A stretch of 64,000 nt of DNA from CAVYUC01 sp963783085 (lineage in GTDB: Bacteria > Bacteroidota > Bacteroidia > Bacteroidales > Prolixibacteraceae): the NCBI GenBank assembly GCA_963783085.1, contig CAWAMJ010000005.1, positions 291,832-355,831 of the forward strand, in the 5' to 3' direction. Positions 43,143 through 51,084 of the stretch are shown here, in pieces. The notes beneath the pieces are model-generated. The model did no database searches. It saw nothing but the letters and a program-made list of their open reading frames with translations, and had not been told where the DNA came from. Position 1 is the first letter of the stretch, and each line of letters begins with the position of its first letter. Both the position numbers and the translations under genes were made by a program.

Positions 43143-43561
43143 TGTTGCATTCTTTTTTGTTCCAGATAATTTTGCAAAATTATGGTTGCGCTAATGGCAT
43201 CTACCAATGCTTTGTCCTGTCGTTTCTTTTTCTTCACTCCGCCATCAATCATGGTTTGAAAAGCCATTTTAGATGTAAACCGTTCATCAACCAATTCAAG
43301 CTGAATATCAGGATATTTCAGTTGGAATTGCTTCAAAAACGGATTAATGTATCTAACAGCCTCCGAAGGTTGGTTGTTCAATTGCAGAGGATAACCAACA
43401 ATTACCTTTTCCACCTTTTCTTTTTTGAAATATGCTCCCAAAAAATTCCAGATGGAACCCGATGATACCGTTGTTAAACTGTTGGCAATCATTTGAGAAG
43501 GATCGGTTGCAGCCAGTCCCACTCTTTTTCTCCCGTAATCGATAGCCAAAATCCTTGCCAT
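43139..43561 (-). CDS. ruvX: Holliday-junction-resolvase-like protein RuvX (YqgF)
   Basis: 140 aa from the ATG at 43561; the frame opens at a GTG two codons earlier. RNase H-like fold: ILAIDYGRKRVGLA with the first acidic residue, VIVGYPLQLNNQPSEA, and VDERFTSKMA, ending in KALVDAISATIILQNYLE. In E. coli YqgF acts in 16S rRNA 5' maturation. First gene of a ruvX-def pair. Confidence 0.93.
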   Translation of the reverse strand: MARILAIDYGRKRVGLAATDPSQMIANSLTTVSSGSIWNFLGAYFKKEKVEKVIVGYPLQLNNQPSEAVRYINPFLKQFQLKYPDIQLELVDERFTSKMAFQTMIDGGVKKKKRQDKALVDAISATIILQNYLEQKRMQQ

Positions 43562-43588
43562 TAACACTAATTTCTAAATTTCGCCTTG

Positions 43589-43619
43589 CAAAAATAAGTA
43601 GAATATTTTGAAATAAAAA
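43589..43619 (-). promoter_or_regulatory. ruvX-def promoter
   Basis: Minus strand -7 TATTTTTG (43596-43589), 19-nt spacer, TTTT at 43619-43616 in place of TTTG. RNA start near 43582, about 20 nt before the ATG at 43561. Confidence 0.55.
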
Positions 43620-43772
43620 ATAGATTATAGGCTGGCATTCAACGATTTATGAGCTGATGTGTGAATGATTGTTAAAATGGCACACCATTTGTATTTTCTC
43701 ATCATACGATAAACAAAAAAGGCGCCTGATGTATATCGCAAAATAAATTGTAGCATTTAATACAGGAAAGTC

Positions 43773-44984
43773 ATGAAAACAAAAAAAATAAGACTGTTGA
43801 CCACTGCAATTATCATGGCGGCAGTTACCATCACTTCGGCAATACCAGCTTCCGCGCAACGAAGGCAAACCGGAAACCGAAATACCGAACAACGGGAAAG
43901 AAAGGATAACAGCAATGTCAGGAGTGCTGTAAAAGAGAAAAGTACATTTAAAAATTACGATTCAAGCCGGAGAAATACCGGAAATTCTTCAGTAAGAAAG
44001 CCACAGAATTCACCTCAAAAGAGCGCGAGACCTCAGGTGCGGGAAGACACCAGGACAAAAAATCCGGTTCAAACGCCAAAGAACAATCCGCGGGTTCAAT
44101 CCAGGGAACGCAAAGTTGAACAGCTGCAACGGAGAAATGATGTTCGCAAAAGTCAGCCTGCAACCAACAGCGTGGAGCGACGGGAACAACAGCGGACAAG
44201 AAGTTCCGTTTCCAAACCGCGGGAAAATGTTCAAAACAGGCGACAGACAACCCGGCCGCGTACCAGTAATGAAATACAGCGAAGCAACAGGTATGACAAT
44301 TCAAGCAGAAACAGCGCCGGAACAAGGGAAAGTAATAATTCCGCGAGAGCAAATACCAGAGATGGCAGGAGGATATATAACCTCGACAGAAATGATAAAC
44401 GGTACAGCGTAAACCGGAATTATAATGGAAACAATACCTACTGGTCCGGAAATTTCCGCGCTGATAACCGGCGTTACGACATGCACGATCGCAGATTTTA
44501 TAAAAATTACGATTACCGGAAATACAACCACTGGAATCACGAATGGGAACATTACCGCTGGAACGTGAATAGTTGGGTAGATTATTACAGCCATTATTAT
44601 CCGTATTCTTACCGGTACCACAAATATTATTACCATCACCCGGTTTACGGGCATGTAATTCGCAGGTTTATTCACCGGCCAATGGTTTTTTACCACAATA
44701 ATCATAATTATTACAGTTACGACGGACATTTTTTCCGGTTCCAAAGAGGCGTTGGTTATGTGTTGGTCGATCTTCCGTTCGGAGTGGTTTTCGATTATTT
44801 GCCACACGATTACGAGCGGGTGTTTATTAACGGATACCTGTATTTCAGGGTAGGAAACCTGTTTTTTGAAACTACTGATTTTGGTTTCCGCCTGGTCCAC
44901 TATCCGGAAAGATATTTTGCATACCAGGATGATTTCCATAACGATGGATATTATTTCGATGATGATTTCGTTGATTATTATTAA
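43773..44984 (+). CDS. exported Arg/Asn-rich protein, DUF6515-like
   Basis: 403 aa. A signal peptide (MKTKKIRLLTTAIIMAAVTI, cut after SAIPASA) is followed by about 190 residues of low complexity rich in Arg, Asn, Gln and Ser, then a Tyr/His-rich stretch (YYSHYYPYSYRYHKYYYHHP) and a C-terminal domain with LVDLPFGVVFDYLPHDYERV and NGYLYFRVGNLFF, the pattern of the DUF6515 family. The basic disordered part could bind nucleic acid or an anionic cell-surface polymer; this is inference. Ends in a strong terminator. Confidence 0.7.
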   Translation: MKTKKIRLLTTAIIMAAVTITSAIPASAQRRQTGNRNTEQRERKDNSNVRSAVKEKSTFKNYDSSRRNTGNSSVRKPQNSPQKSARPQVREDTRTKNPVQTPKNNPRVQSRERKVEQLQRRNDVRKSQPATNSVERREQQRTRSSVSKPRENVQNRRQTTRPRTSNEIQRSNRYDNSSRNSAGTRESNNSARANTRDGRRIYNLDRNDKRYSVNRNYNGNNTYWSGNFRADNRRYDMHDRRFYKNYDYRKYNHWNHEWEHYRWNVNSWVDYYSHYYPYSYRYHKYYYHHPVYGHVIRRFIHRPMVFYHNNHNYYSYDGHFFRFQRGVGYVLVDLPFGVVFDYLPHDYERVFINGYLYFRVGNLFFETTDFGFRLVHYPERYFAYQDDFHNDGYYFDDDFVDYY

Positions 44985-45003
44985 TGGTGTTCCAATGAAA
45001 TAA

Positions 45004-45037
45004 CAAAAAACTGCCTGTTTTACGGGCAGTTTTTTTA
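45004..45037 (+). terminator. terminator of the DUF6515-like gene
   Basis: AAAAAACTGCC/GGCAGTTTTTTT around a TGTTTTAC loop. Confidence 0.85.
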
Positions 45038-45154
45038 TGCAGATTTCAAAAGAATGGATTCCTTTCTTTTCCGGGCTGAAGGTGATCTTATGTTTTGAAA
45101 AATGTTTTTGATTGAAGAATTTGTTTATTTTTACTTGACCAAAAATCCGAATGA

Positions 45155-45805
45155 ATGAGTAAAAATGTAAAACGTGACCAGATTCCTTCCGAAAAAGCAC
45201 AAAACTGGAGGATGAATTTTAAAGAGGAAAAGAAGCTGACATTTAACTTATCGGTGCCCCAGATTCTTCTTCAAAAGGAGACCTATAAACAATTGAACAG
45301 TGAAGAAGAAAACCGCGTCAGGATTTATTTGGGACTGGAGCCGGAAAAAGAACATGGAAAGTATGTGTTATGTGCTTTTGCAGTTTCTTCATTTTTAATG
45401 GGAAGCGGCGATGTTTATGCCGATTATGAAATGCCGGTTTTTAAATTGAGCGAAATCAATCAGAATTATTCTTCAAAAACCGGCGAGGTAATCGAAAGCA
45501 TCAGGAAATACCGAAAGTGGCGACAGGGTGAATTGGATTCAGAAGATGAACTGGCGGCATTTAGAAAGTACATCTATCCAAATGCATACCTGCTCACCAA
45601 ATTCGAATTACATGAAATCTTTAATAATCAAAACCGCGCAGAGGCACAATTCGATTTTGGTATTTCCAAAACCATGAACCTCTTGATTTATCCGGCAACT
45701 GAAGCAGAACAATCCCTGGAAGATACATCAGAAGTGTTTGGCGACACAGCCGTTTGTCCTCCGCATTGCGACGAACGAAGTATTTATAATTCCCAGGCAC
45801 ATTAA
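45155..45805 (+). CDS. hypothetical protein with C-terminal CPPHC
   Basis: 216 aa, not recognised. The first 30 residues are basic (MSKNVKRDQIPSEKAQNWRM), then mixed secondary structure with no signal peptide. A hydrophobic patch (YVLCAFAVSSFLMGSGDVYA) near 65-85 is followed by FKLSEINQNYSSKTG. It ends with VCPPHCDERSIYNSQAH; the CxxxC could bind a metal or form a disulfide. Stands alone between the DUF6515-like gene and yggS. An ATG 4 nt earlier reads only three codons. Confidence 0.6.
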   Translation: MSKNVKRDQIPSEKAQNWRMNFKEEKKLTFNLSVPQILLQKETYKQLNSEEENRVRIYLGLEPEKEHGKYVLCAFAVSSFLMGSGDVYADYEMPVFKLSEINQNYSSKTGEVIESIRKYRKWRQGELDSEDELAAFRKYIYPNAYLLTKFELHEIFNNQNRAEAQFDFGISKTMNLLIYPATEAEQSLEDTSEVFGDTAVCPPHCDERSIYNSQAH

Positions 45806-45976
45806 TTAATTTTTAATTCAAAAATTTCCCCGGGATTTTTTCCGGATCAACCGGATTTTTAGTTGATTGTCAGTTTAGTTGCTGTCGTTTTTTTGTTCCC
45901 GTCCGGTTTTTTTTAACGCTGGTGAGCTTCCGGTAAACCATTCATTATTCATATTTTTACTGCAAAAGTTTTCAGA

Positions 45977-46657
45977 ATGAGCATTTCAGAAAATATCACA
46001 GCAATTAGAAAAGATATCCCGCAACATGTTCAACTGGTAGCTGTTTCAAAAACGAAACCGGCAGAAACGATAATGGAAGCCTACCGCGCAGGTCAGAAAG
46101 TTTTTGGCGAGAATAAAGTGCAGGAACTGGTTTCCAAATTTGAAGAATTACCCAAAGATATTGAATGGCATTTTATCGGGCACCTGCAAACCAATAAGGT
46201 GAAATACATTGCTCCGTTTGTTGCTTTAATTCACGGAATAGATTCGCTGAAACTGCTGAAAACAATTGACAGGGAAGGTAGGAAAAATAACCGTGTAATC
46301 CCTTGTTTGTTGCAGTTTCATATTGCCGAAGAAGAAACAAAATATGGTCTTAACATGCGGGAAACAACTGAAATTGTCGGGTCGGAGAATTTCAGAAAAA
46401 TGAAAAATGTATCAATACGCGGTGTGATGGGAATGGCAACATTTACGGACGACAGCGACAAAATCAGGAACGAATTTCGTTCGTTGAAAAACAGTTTTGA
46501 GTCCCTGAGAAAAGAGTATTTTAGCGATTCCGTAGAATTCAACCAGATTTCAATGGGAATGTCAGACGATTATCCGATAGCCGTGGAAGAAGGAAGTACA
46601 ATAATAAGGGTAGGCAGTAAAATTTTCGGCGCCAGAAACTATAAAACATCTAAATAA
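45977..46657 (+). CDS. YggS-family PLP homeostasis protein
   Basis: 226 aa, single-domain PLP-binding TIM barrel. The lysine in LVAVSKTKP binds PLP; FGENKVQELVSKFEELP, WHFIGHLQTNKVK and the final IRVGSKIFGARNY are family marks. It buffers pyridoxal phosphate and affects amino-acid and vitamin B6 balance in E. coli. Followed 17 nt later by the DHOD-like gene, so likely one operon. Confidence 0.95.
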   Translation: MSISENITAIRKDIPQHVQLVAVSKTKPAETIMEAYRAGQKVFGENKVQELVSKFEELPKDIEWHFIGHLQTNKVKYIAPFVALIHGIDSLKLLKTIDREGRKNNRVIPCLLQFHIAEEETKYGLNMRETTEIVGSENFRKMKNVSIRGVMGMATFTDDSDKIRNEFRSLKNSFESLRKEYFSDSVEFNQISMGMSDDYPIAVEEGSTIIRVGSKIFGARNYKTSK

Positions 46658-46674
46658 CTTTTAAATCAGATTCA

Positions 46675-47667
46675 ATGGCATATTTGGAAACAACTTATCT
46701 GGGAATACCTGTGAAAAATCCGGTAATAGCGGCAAGTTCAGGTTTAACCAATACGGTGGAAAAGATAAAGGAGCTCGAAAAAGCAGGCATCGGGGCGGTG
46801 GTTTTGAAATCGATTTTTGAAGAGCAAATAAACAATGAAACCACTGCTGTGATGGCAAAAGATCCACAAAATACCGGTTATCCGGAAGCAGAAGATTACA
46901 TTAAAAATTACGTACGCGACAACACGCTTACAAAGCACCTGAAGTTGCTGGAAGATGCGAAAAAAGCCGTAAAAATTCCGGTAATTGCCAGCATCAATTG
47001 TGTGTCGGCGAGTGAATGGACCACATTTGCCAAAGATTTCGAGGAAGCCGGCGCCGATGCGCTGGAATTAAATGTTTTTTATGTGCCAACCAGCCGGTTC
47101 GAAAGCAACGACAGCATTGAGCAACTTTATACCGATGTTCTGAAAAAAGTAAAGAAAAACGTTTCTATCCCGGTGTCGGTGAAATTTGGATTGTTTCACA
47201 GTAACATTCCGGCAATGGCCGATAAAATGAAAGCCGCCGGGGCAGATGGAATTGTGATGTTTAACCGTTTCTACGAGCCCGACATAAACATTGATAAAAT
47301 GGAACTTACCTCGTCAGAAGTATTTAGTTCGCCAACCGATATCAGGCATTCGTTACGTTGGATCGGATTGGTTTCATCGCAGGGTTTTAATCTGGATATT
47401 GCAGCATCAACGGGAATTCACGACGGAAAAGCAGTGGTGAAACAATTGCTTGCCGGAGCACAGGTAGCACAGGTTTGCTCTGCACTCTATATCCACGGCA
47501 ACAAAATTATATCTGAAATGCTGAATGATATCGAAATTTTCATGAGAAACTGGAATTTCAAACGCATCGAAGATTTCCGTGCAAGGCTGGCCTATAAAAA
47601 CATTGATAACCCGATGTTGTATGAGCGCTCGCAGTTTATGAAATATTTTTCCGAAAGAAACAAATAG
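46675..47667 (+). CDS. dihydroorotate dehydrogenase-like FMN enzyme
   Basis: 330 aa TIM-barrel flavoprotein. Opens MAYLETTYLGIPVKNPVIAA; FMN-site text includes KSIFEEQI, SINCVSASEWTTFAKDFEEA, LELNVF, VSVKFG and AAGADGIVMFNRFYEP. The C-terminal AASTGIHDGKAVVKQLLAGA is the phosphate-binding end. Family members annotated as DHOD-like differ from true PyrD, and a role in pyrimidine synthesis is not assured without other pyr genes near. Second gene after yggS. Confidence 0.85.
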   Translation: MAYLETTYLGIPVKNPVIAASSGLTNTVEKIKELEKAGIGAVVLKSIFEEQINNETTAVMAKDPQNTGYPEAEDYIKNYVRDNTLTKHLKLLEDAKKAVKIPVIASINCVSASEWTTFAKDFEEAGADALELNVFYVPTSRFESNDSIEQLYTDVLKKVKKNVSIPVSVKFGLFHSNIPAMADKMKAAGADGIVMFNRFYEPDINIDKMELTSSEVFSSPTDIRHSLRWIGLVSSQGFNLDIAASTGIHDGKAVVKQLLAGAQVAQVCSALYIHGNKIISEMLNDIEIFMRNWNFKRIEDFRARLAYKNIDNPMLYERSQFMKYFSERNK

Positions 47668-47822
47668 AAGTTAATATTCTGTTAGCCAATACTAAAAGGG
47701 ATGATTTGGAATTTGTTTGCTTATTTTTATTGCGGAAAAGCTTCATTTTTGAAGTGATAAAATTTCTTAATTACTGCTAAAAAGTAAAACAAAAAATTTC
47801 CGGCTTCGTTAAACAGAGTATT

Positions 47823-47984
47823 ATGAAAACACCTGGGAAAAATAAAAAGGAAAATGAAAAGGGACGCTCCTTCCAGGACACCATGGATTTCTTATATCGA
47901 AGATTAAGTAAATACGACAAATCTCACGAAAATTTTATAGTACCATGGCAGATGGATAGAAAGGAGAGAGAGTACAACTTTTAA
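47823..47984 (+). CDS. short ORF, 53 aa, unknown
   Basis: ATG to TAA, 53 codons, charged (14 Lys/Arg in the first 33 residues), with MDFLYRRLSKYDKSHENFIV and a PWQMDRKEREYNF end. It lies 155 nt after the DHOD-like gene and 44 nt before a strong plus-strand terminator, so it would be the end of a transcript. Codon use looks normal for the window, but there is no homology to name; it could be a small protein or a chance frame in a 3' UTR. Confidence 0.45.
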   Translation: MKTPGKNKKENEKGRSFQDTMDFLYRRLSKYDKSHENFIVPWQMDRKEREYNF

Positions 47985-48027
47985 AGTTTACTCAGAAAAG
48001 GTCCAGAGGAACTAAATGAATGGTGAT

Positions 48028-48058
48028 AAGTCCGGTGGTAAAACGCCGGACTTTTTTT
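48028..48058 (+). terminator. terminator behind the 53-aa ORF
   Basis: AAGTCCGG/CCGGACTT with a 10-nt loop and seven T residues. Confidence 0.85.
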
Positions 48059-48094
48059 AATTTCTACCCGCAGCTATTCAATTTTTATACAATG

Positions 48095-49087
48095 TCAGAA
48101 ATATTTTTTTTGCGGTTGCCATGGATATTTTTCAGAATGGTAAAACGGGGGAATTTCCAAACCTAAAGTTACTTCGCCAAAAAAAATGGTTTTTTTCGAA
48201 ACAAAAGGCAAACCAATTCCTGCCGTCAGATTTAACTTCAGGTTGTTGTACTTCCACCCAAGCGTTCCGCCTGCCGCATGATAGTTTTCGGTGAAATTGT
48301 TCTGCACGAAAAGTAAAAAAGTATGATCCACATGTTCAACAAAAAAACCAAACCGGGATAATACAATATTTTCTGAATAAAGCAGTGTTAACCGCGGGGT
48401 TGCTTTAAAAGGACGTGATGTAAGTCCTTTTTGTTTGCCGCGCATTTTTTGTGAAACATACAGAACCACTACAGGTGAATTTAAATCCGGTCGCACACCC
48501 TCGTTCGCCAAATGTTTGCCTGCCGGGAAAAGCGCCGAAAAACTTACCCGGTATATTCGCGAATCCCATAAAAAACCAATGCGTGGTTTCAGTTTATAAT
48601 AGCGAGCTGCATGTTCGCCTGGCGGACTCGGCGGTTCTATTTTTTTATTCATCATCTGGTCGATAAAATCAACGTACCACTGTTTTGAAGCAAACTGAAG
48701 ATTGATGTTTAAAGAAGGAATGAACAAATGTTCGTCGTTTCCGTAATGTTTTGACACAGCAAAACCGAACTCTGTTGTAGTGGTATTGACTTCGCCAAAA
48801 AGACCCTGCTGAATATAAATCGCATAACCGCCTTTCAATTTTTGAGAATAGTCGTCGAAAGTGAAGGAAAATTCACTGAAGGCCTGTTCTTTTGATATGG
48901 TATTGAACTGATATCCCGACCATACCCTGTTATAACCATTTAATCCTGCAAAGGATGGATTTATCAAAAGTAAATTGGAAAATGAAATCATGTTTTTTTC
49001 GACTTGCGAAAACGAAGTCAAGCCAAACAGGCATAACAAGCTGATGGGTATTGCTTTAAAAAATATATTCAATTTACGAACAGGCAT
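48095..49087 (-). CDS. PorP/SprF-family type IX secretion outer-membrane protein
   Basis: 330 aa from the ATG at 49087; a GTG at 49099 overlapping the upstream stop (GTGA) is an alternative. Signal peptide (LNIFFKAIPISLLCLFGLTS, then FSQ). The text ISFSNLLLINPSFAGLNGYN and W-S-G-Y-Q is the start of the PorP/SprF barrel. In type IX systems such proteins anchor or assist particular secreted proteins, often adhesins, at the outer membrane. No partner adhesin is adjacent; only a HEAT-like gene precedes it, overlapping or nearly so. Confidence 0.88.
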   Translation of the reverse strand: MPVRKLNIFFKAIPISLLCLFGLTSFSQVEKNMISFSNLLLINPSFAGLNGYNRVWSGYQFNTISKEQAFSEFSFTFDDYSQKLKGGYAIYIQQGLFGEVNTTTTEFGFAVSKHYGNDEHLFIPSLNINLQFASKQWYVDFIDQMMNKKIEPPSPPGEHAARYYKLKPRIGFLWDSRIYRVSFSALFPAGKHLANEGVRPDLNSPVVVLYVSQKMRGKQKGLTSRPFKATPRLTLLYSENIVLSRFGFFVEHVDHTFLLFVQNNFTENYHAAGGTLGWKYNNLKLNLTAGIGLPFVSKKTIFFGEVTLGLEIPPFYHSEKYPWQPQKKYF

Positions 49088-49095
49088 TTTCGTTT

Positions 49096-49602
49096 TCACT
49101 GAATCATCATCAGTATTTCCTGCAGAAAATAGCGTTTTTTGTCGGTAATTTCGTTTAGCGCATTTTCGATTTTTATCAGGGTTTCGTCAATGATAACCTT
49201 TTCAGGCAGTTGCTCCATATTTTCGACAACGGTAAATGCTTCGAAACCGGTTTCCCAATCTTCATCAACTATAATATCCACAAAAAGCGGAAGGTAATTC
49301 CTGAAATCGAGGCCATTTTGCCAGCATGCCACCAGCAGGCTTTTTCTGATTGGTTTGTATTTTTTTGTTTTCAGGGCATCAATAAAAATGGGCACGGTAT
49401 CTCTTTTTTTTACCGAACCCAGAACATATTTGATTTCCGATTTCAGTTCCTCTTCGGGTTCCGAAATCAGCAAATCGAAAAGAATGGGAAGATATAATTT
49501 GTTTCCTGTTTCTTTAATGGCTTTTACAGCCGAAATTGCCGTGTTGGTGTTGGCAGAAAAAAGATCCTTTTCAATTTGTTTATCCAGTTTATATGTTTCC
49601 AT
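49096..49602 (-). CDS. HEAT-repeat-like hypothetical protein
   Basis: 168 aa helical protein without signal peptide. Helical pairs such as AISAVKAIKETGNKLYLPIL and YVLGSVKKRDTVPIFIDALK resemble HEAT repeats. It ends where the PorP/SprF gene begins, so the two are co-transcribed, and a role near that protein or simply in regulation is possible. The -7 element at 49642-49649 fits its promoter. Confidence 0.7.
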   Translation of the reverse strand: METYKLDKQIEKDLFSANTNTAISAVKAIKETGNKLYLPILFDLLISEPEEELKSEIKYVLGSVKKRDTVPIFIDALKTKKYKPIRKSLLVACWQNGLDFRNYLPLFVDIIVDEDWETGFEAFTVVENMEQLPEKVIIDETLIKIENALNEITDKKRYFLQEILMMIQ

Positions 49603-49641
49603 TTACCGATGTTTGAATTCCAAAATACTTGTAGTTCGCTA

Positions 49642-49649
49642 CAAAGGTA
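49642..49649 (-). promoter_or_regulatory. -7 element of the HEAT-like gene
   Basis: Minus strand TACCTTTG fits TAnnTTTG; RNA start expected near 49636. No TTTG at -33. Confidence 0.45.
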
Positions 49650-49699
49650 AAACAAGGTTCCTGAATAAATGTTGTTTTTAATGTTTACGTTTACTTCGC

Positions 49700-51055
49700 A
49701 TGAAAAATATCAGGGAATTAAGTGAAGCAAACATTGGCAGGTTAATGCTAAAATATTTTGTGCCGGCATTTGTAGGTGTTTTTGTCAATGCACTGTACAA
49801 CATTGTCGACCGTATTTTTATCGGACAAGGTGTGGGTGCAGAAGCTTTGTCGGGCATTTCCGTCATTTTTCCGGTAATGCTCATTATGATGGGATTTGGC
49901 ATGCTCATCGGAATCGGGACCGGTGTATATGTTTCTATCAACCTGGGCCGAAACGACATTGAAAGGGCGGAAAAAACACTGGGAACCGGTTTTGCCCTGA
50001 TGCTGATAGTTTCCGTAATTATTATGGTGATTATTTACTTGCTGAAAGTTCCCATTTTACGATCTTTTGGTTCTACAGAAGAAACTTTTCAATACGCCAA
50101 CGATTACCTGGATATTATCATTGCCGGTGTTATGTTTATGGTGGTCGGATTTTCGCTAAACAACGTCATTCGCTCCGAAGGGAACGCGCGCATTGCTATG
50201 TTTTCCATGATAATCAGCGCCGGTACAAATATTATTCTCGATCCGGTTTTTATTTTTTGGTTCGGTATGGGGGTGAGAGGGGCTGCTTATGCAACCATTA
50301 TTTCCATGTTTATTTTGATGGTTTGGGTTTTGATTCATTTTCGCAGCAAACGATCGGTCGTGAAGTTGCGCGGCAACAATATCCGGATCAATTATCCGAT
50401 TTTGGTTGAAATAATTGGTATTGGAATGGCGCCGTTTTCAATGCAGATTGCCAACAGTTTTGTTCAGGGACTGCTGAATAAAAAATTAATCGAATTTGGA
50501 GGAGATTTAGCAGTTGGCGCCATGGGCATTATTAATTCGGTACTAACGTTAATTATCATGGCCATCGTGGCTATCAACATGGCTTCGCAACCAATCATCG
50601 GTTTCAATTATGGTGCGAAATCGGTTGAACGGGTAAAGGAAGCCCTTCGTATTTCATTAATTGCAGCTACTTGTATTGCTGCGGCAGCGTTTCTGATTGT
50701 ACTTGCAATTCCGGGTTTTATAGTAAAATTGTTCAACAACGACAATGAACTGCTGTACCAAATTTCCGTAAAAGGCCTGCGACTGGTTGTTCTGGCAATG
50801 CCATTGATTGGTTTTCAGATTGTTGCCTCGCATTTTTTCCAGGCCGTTGGAAAAGCCAGACTGGCTATGTTTGCCACACTTTTCCGGCAGGTAATTGGTT
50901 TAATTCCGCTACTGATAATTTTGCCTGCTTTTTGGGATATCACCGGAATATGGCTTGCTTATCCTTTTTCTGATACGTTATCGGCGCTGGTTGTTTCAGT
51001 GCTGTTGTATCGCGAATGGAAAAAGTTGCCGTTACCAGAAACAAAAACAAACTGA
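49700..51055 (+). CDS. MATE-family efflux transporter
   Basis: 451 aa, twelve membrane helices in two halves of six. Starts NIRELSEANIGRLMLKYFVP; RIFIGQGVGAEALSGISVIF and later NMASQPIIGFNYGAKSVERV are family marks. It exports cationic compounds using a sodium or proton gradient; substrate unknown. The stop is 30 nt from the convergent uvrA stop. Confidence 0.93.
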   Translation: MKNIRELSEANIGRLMLKYFVPAFVGVFVNALYNIVDRIFIGQGVGAEALSGISVIFPVMLIMMGFGMLIGIGTGVYVSINLGRNDIERAEKTLGTGFALMLIVSVIIMVIIYLLKVPILRSFGSTEETFQYANDYLDIIIAGVMFMVVGFSLNNVIRSEGNARIAMFSMIISAGTNIILDPVFIFWFGMGVRGAAYATIISMFILMVWVLIHFRSKRSVVKLRGNNIRINYPILVEIIGIGMAPFSMQIANSFVQGLLNKKLIEFGGDLAVGAMGIINSVLTLIIMAIVAINMASQPIIGFNYGAKSVERVKEALRISLIAATCIAAAAFLIVLAIPGFIVKLFNNDNELLYQISVKGLRLVVLAMPLIGFQIVASHFFQAVGKARLAMFATLFRQVIGLIPLLIILPAFWDITGIWLAYPFSDTLSALVVSVLLYREWKKLPLPETKTN

Positions 51056-51084
51056 AACGTTTGATATATCCGGAAAATAACCTC

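Noticed and set aside
44301..45200. 299-codon minus-strand frame opposite the DUF6515-like gene
   Set aside because: Its Ile/Val-rich text mirrors the Tyr/His/Asn codons of the plus-strand gene, which has a signal peptide, a conserved C-terminal domain and its own terminator.
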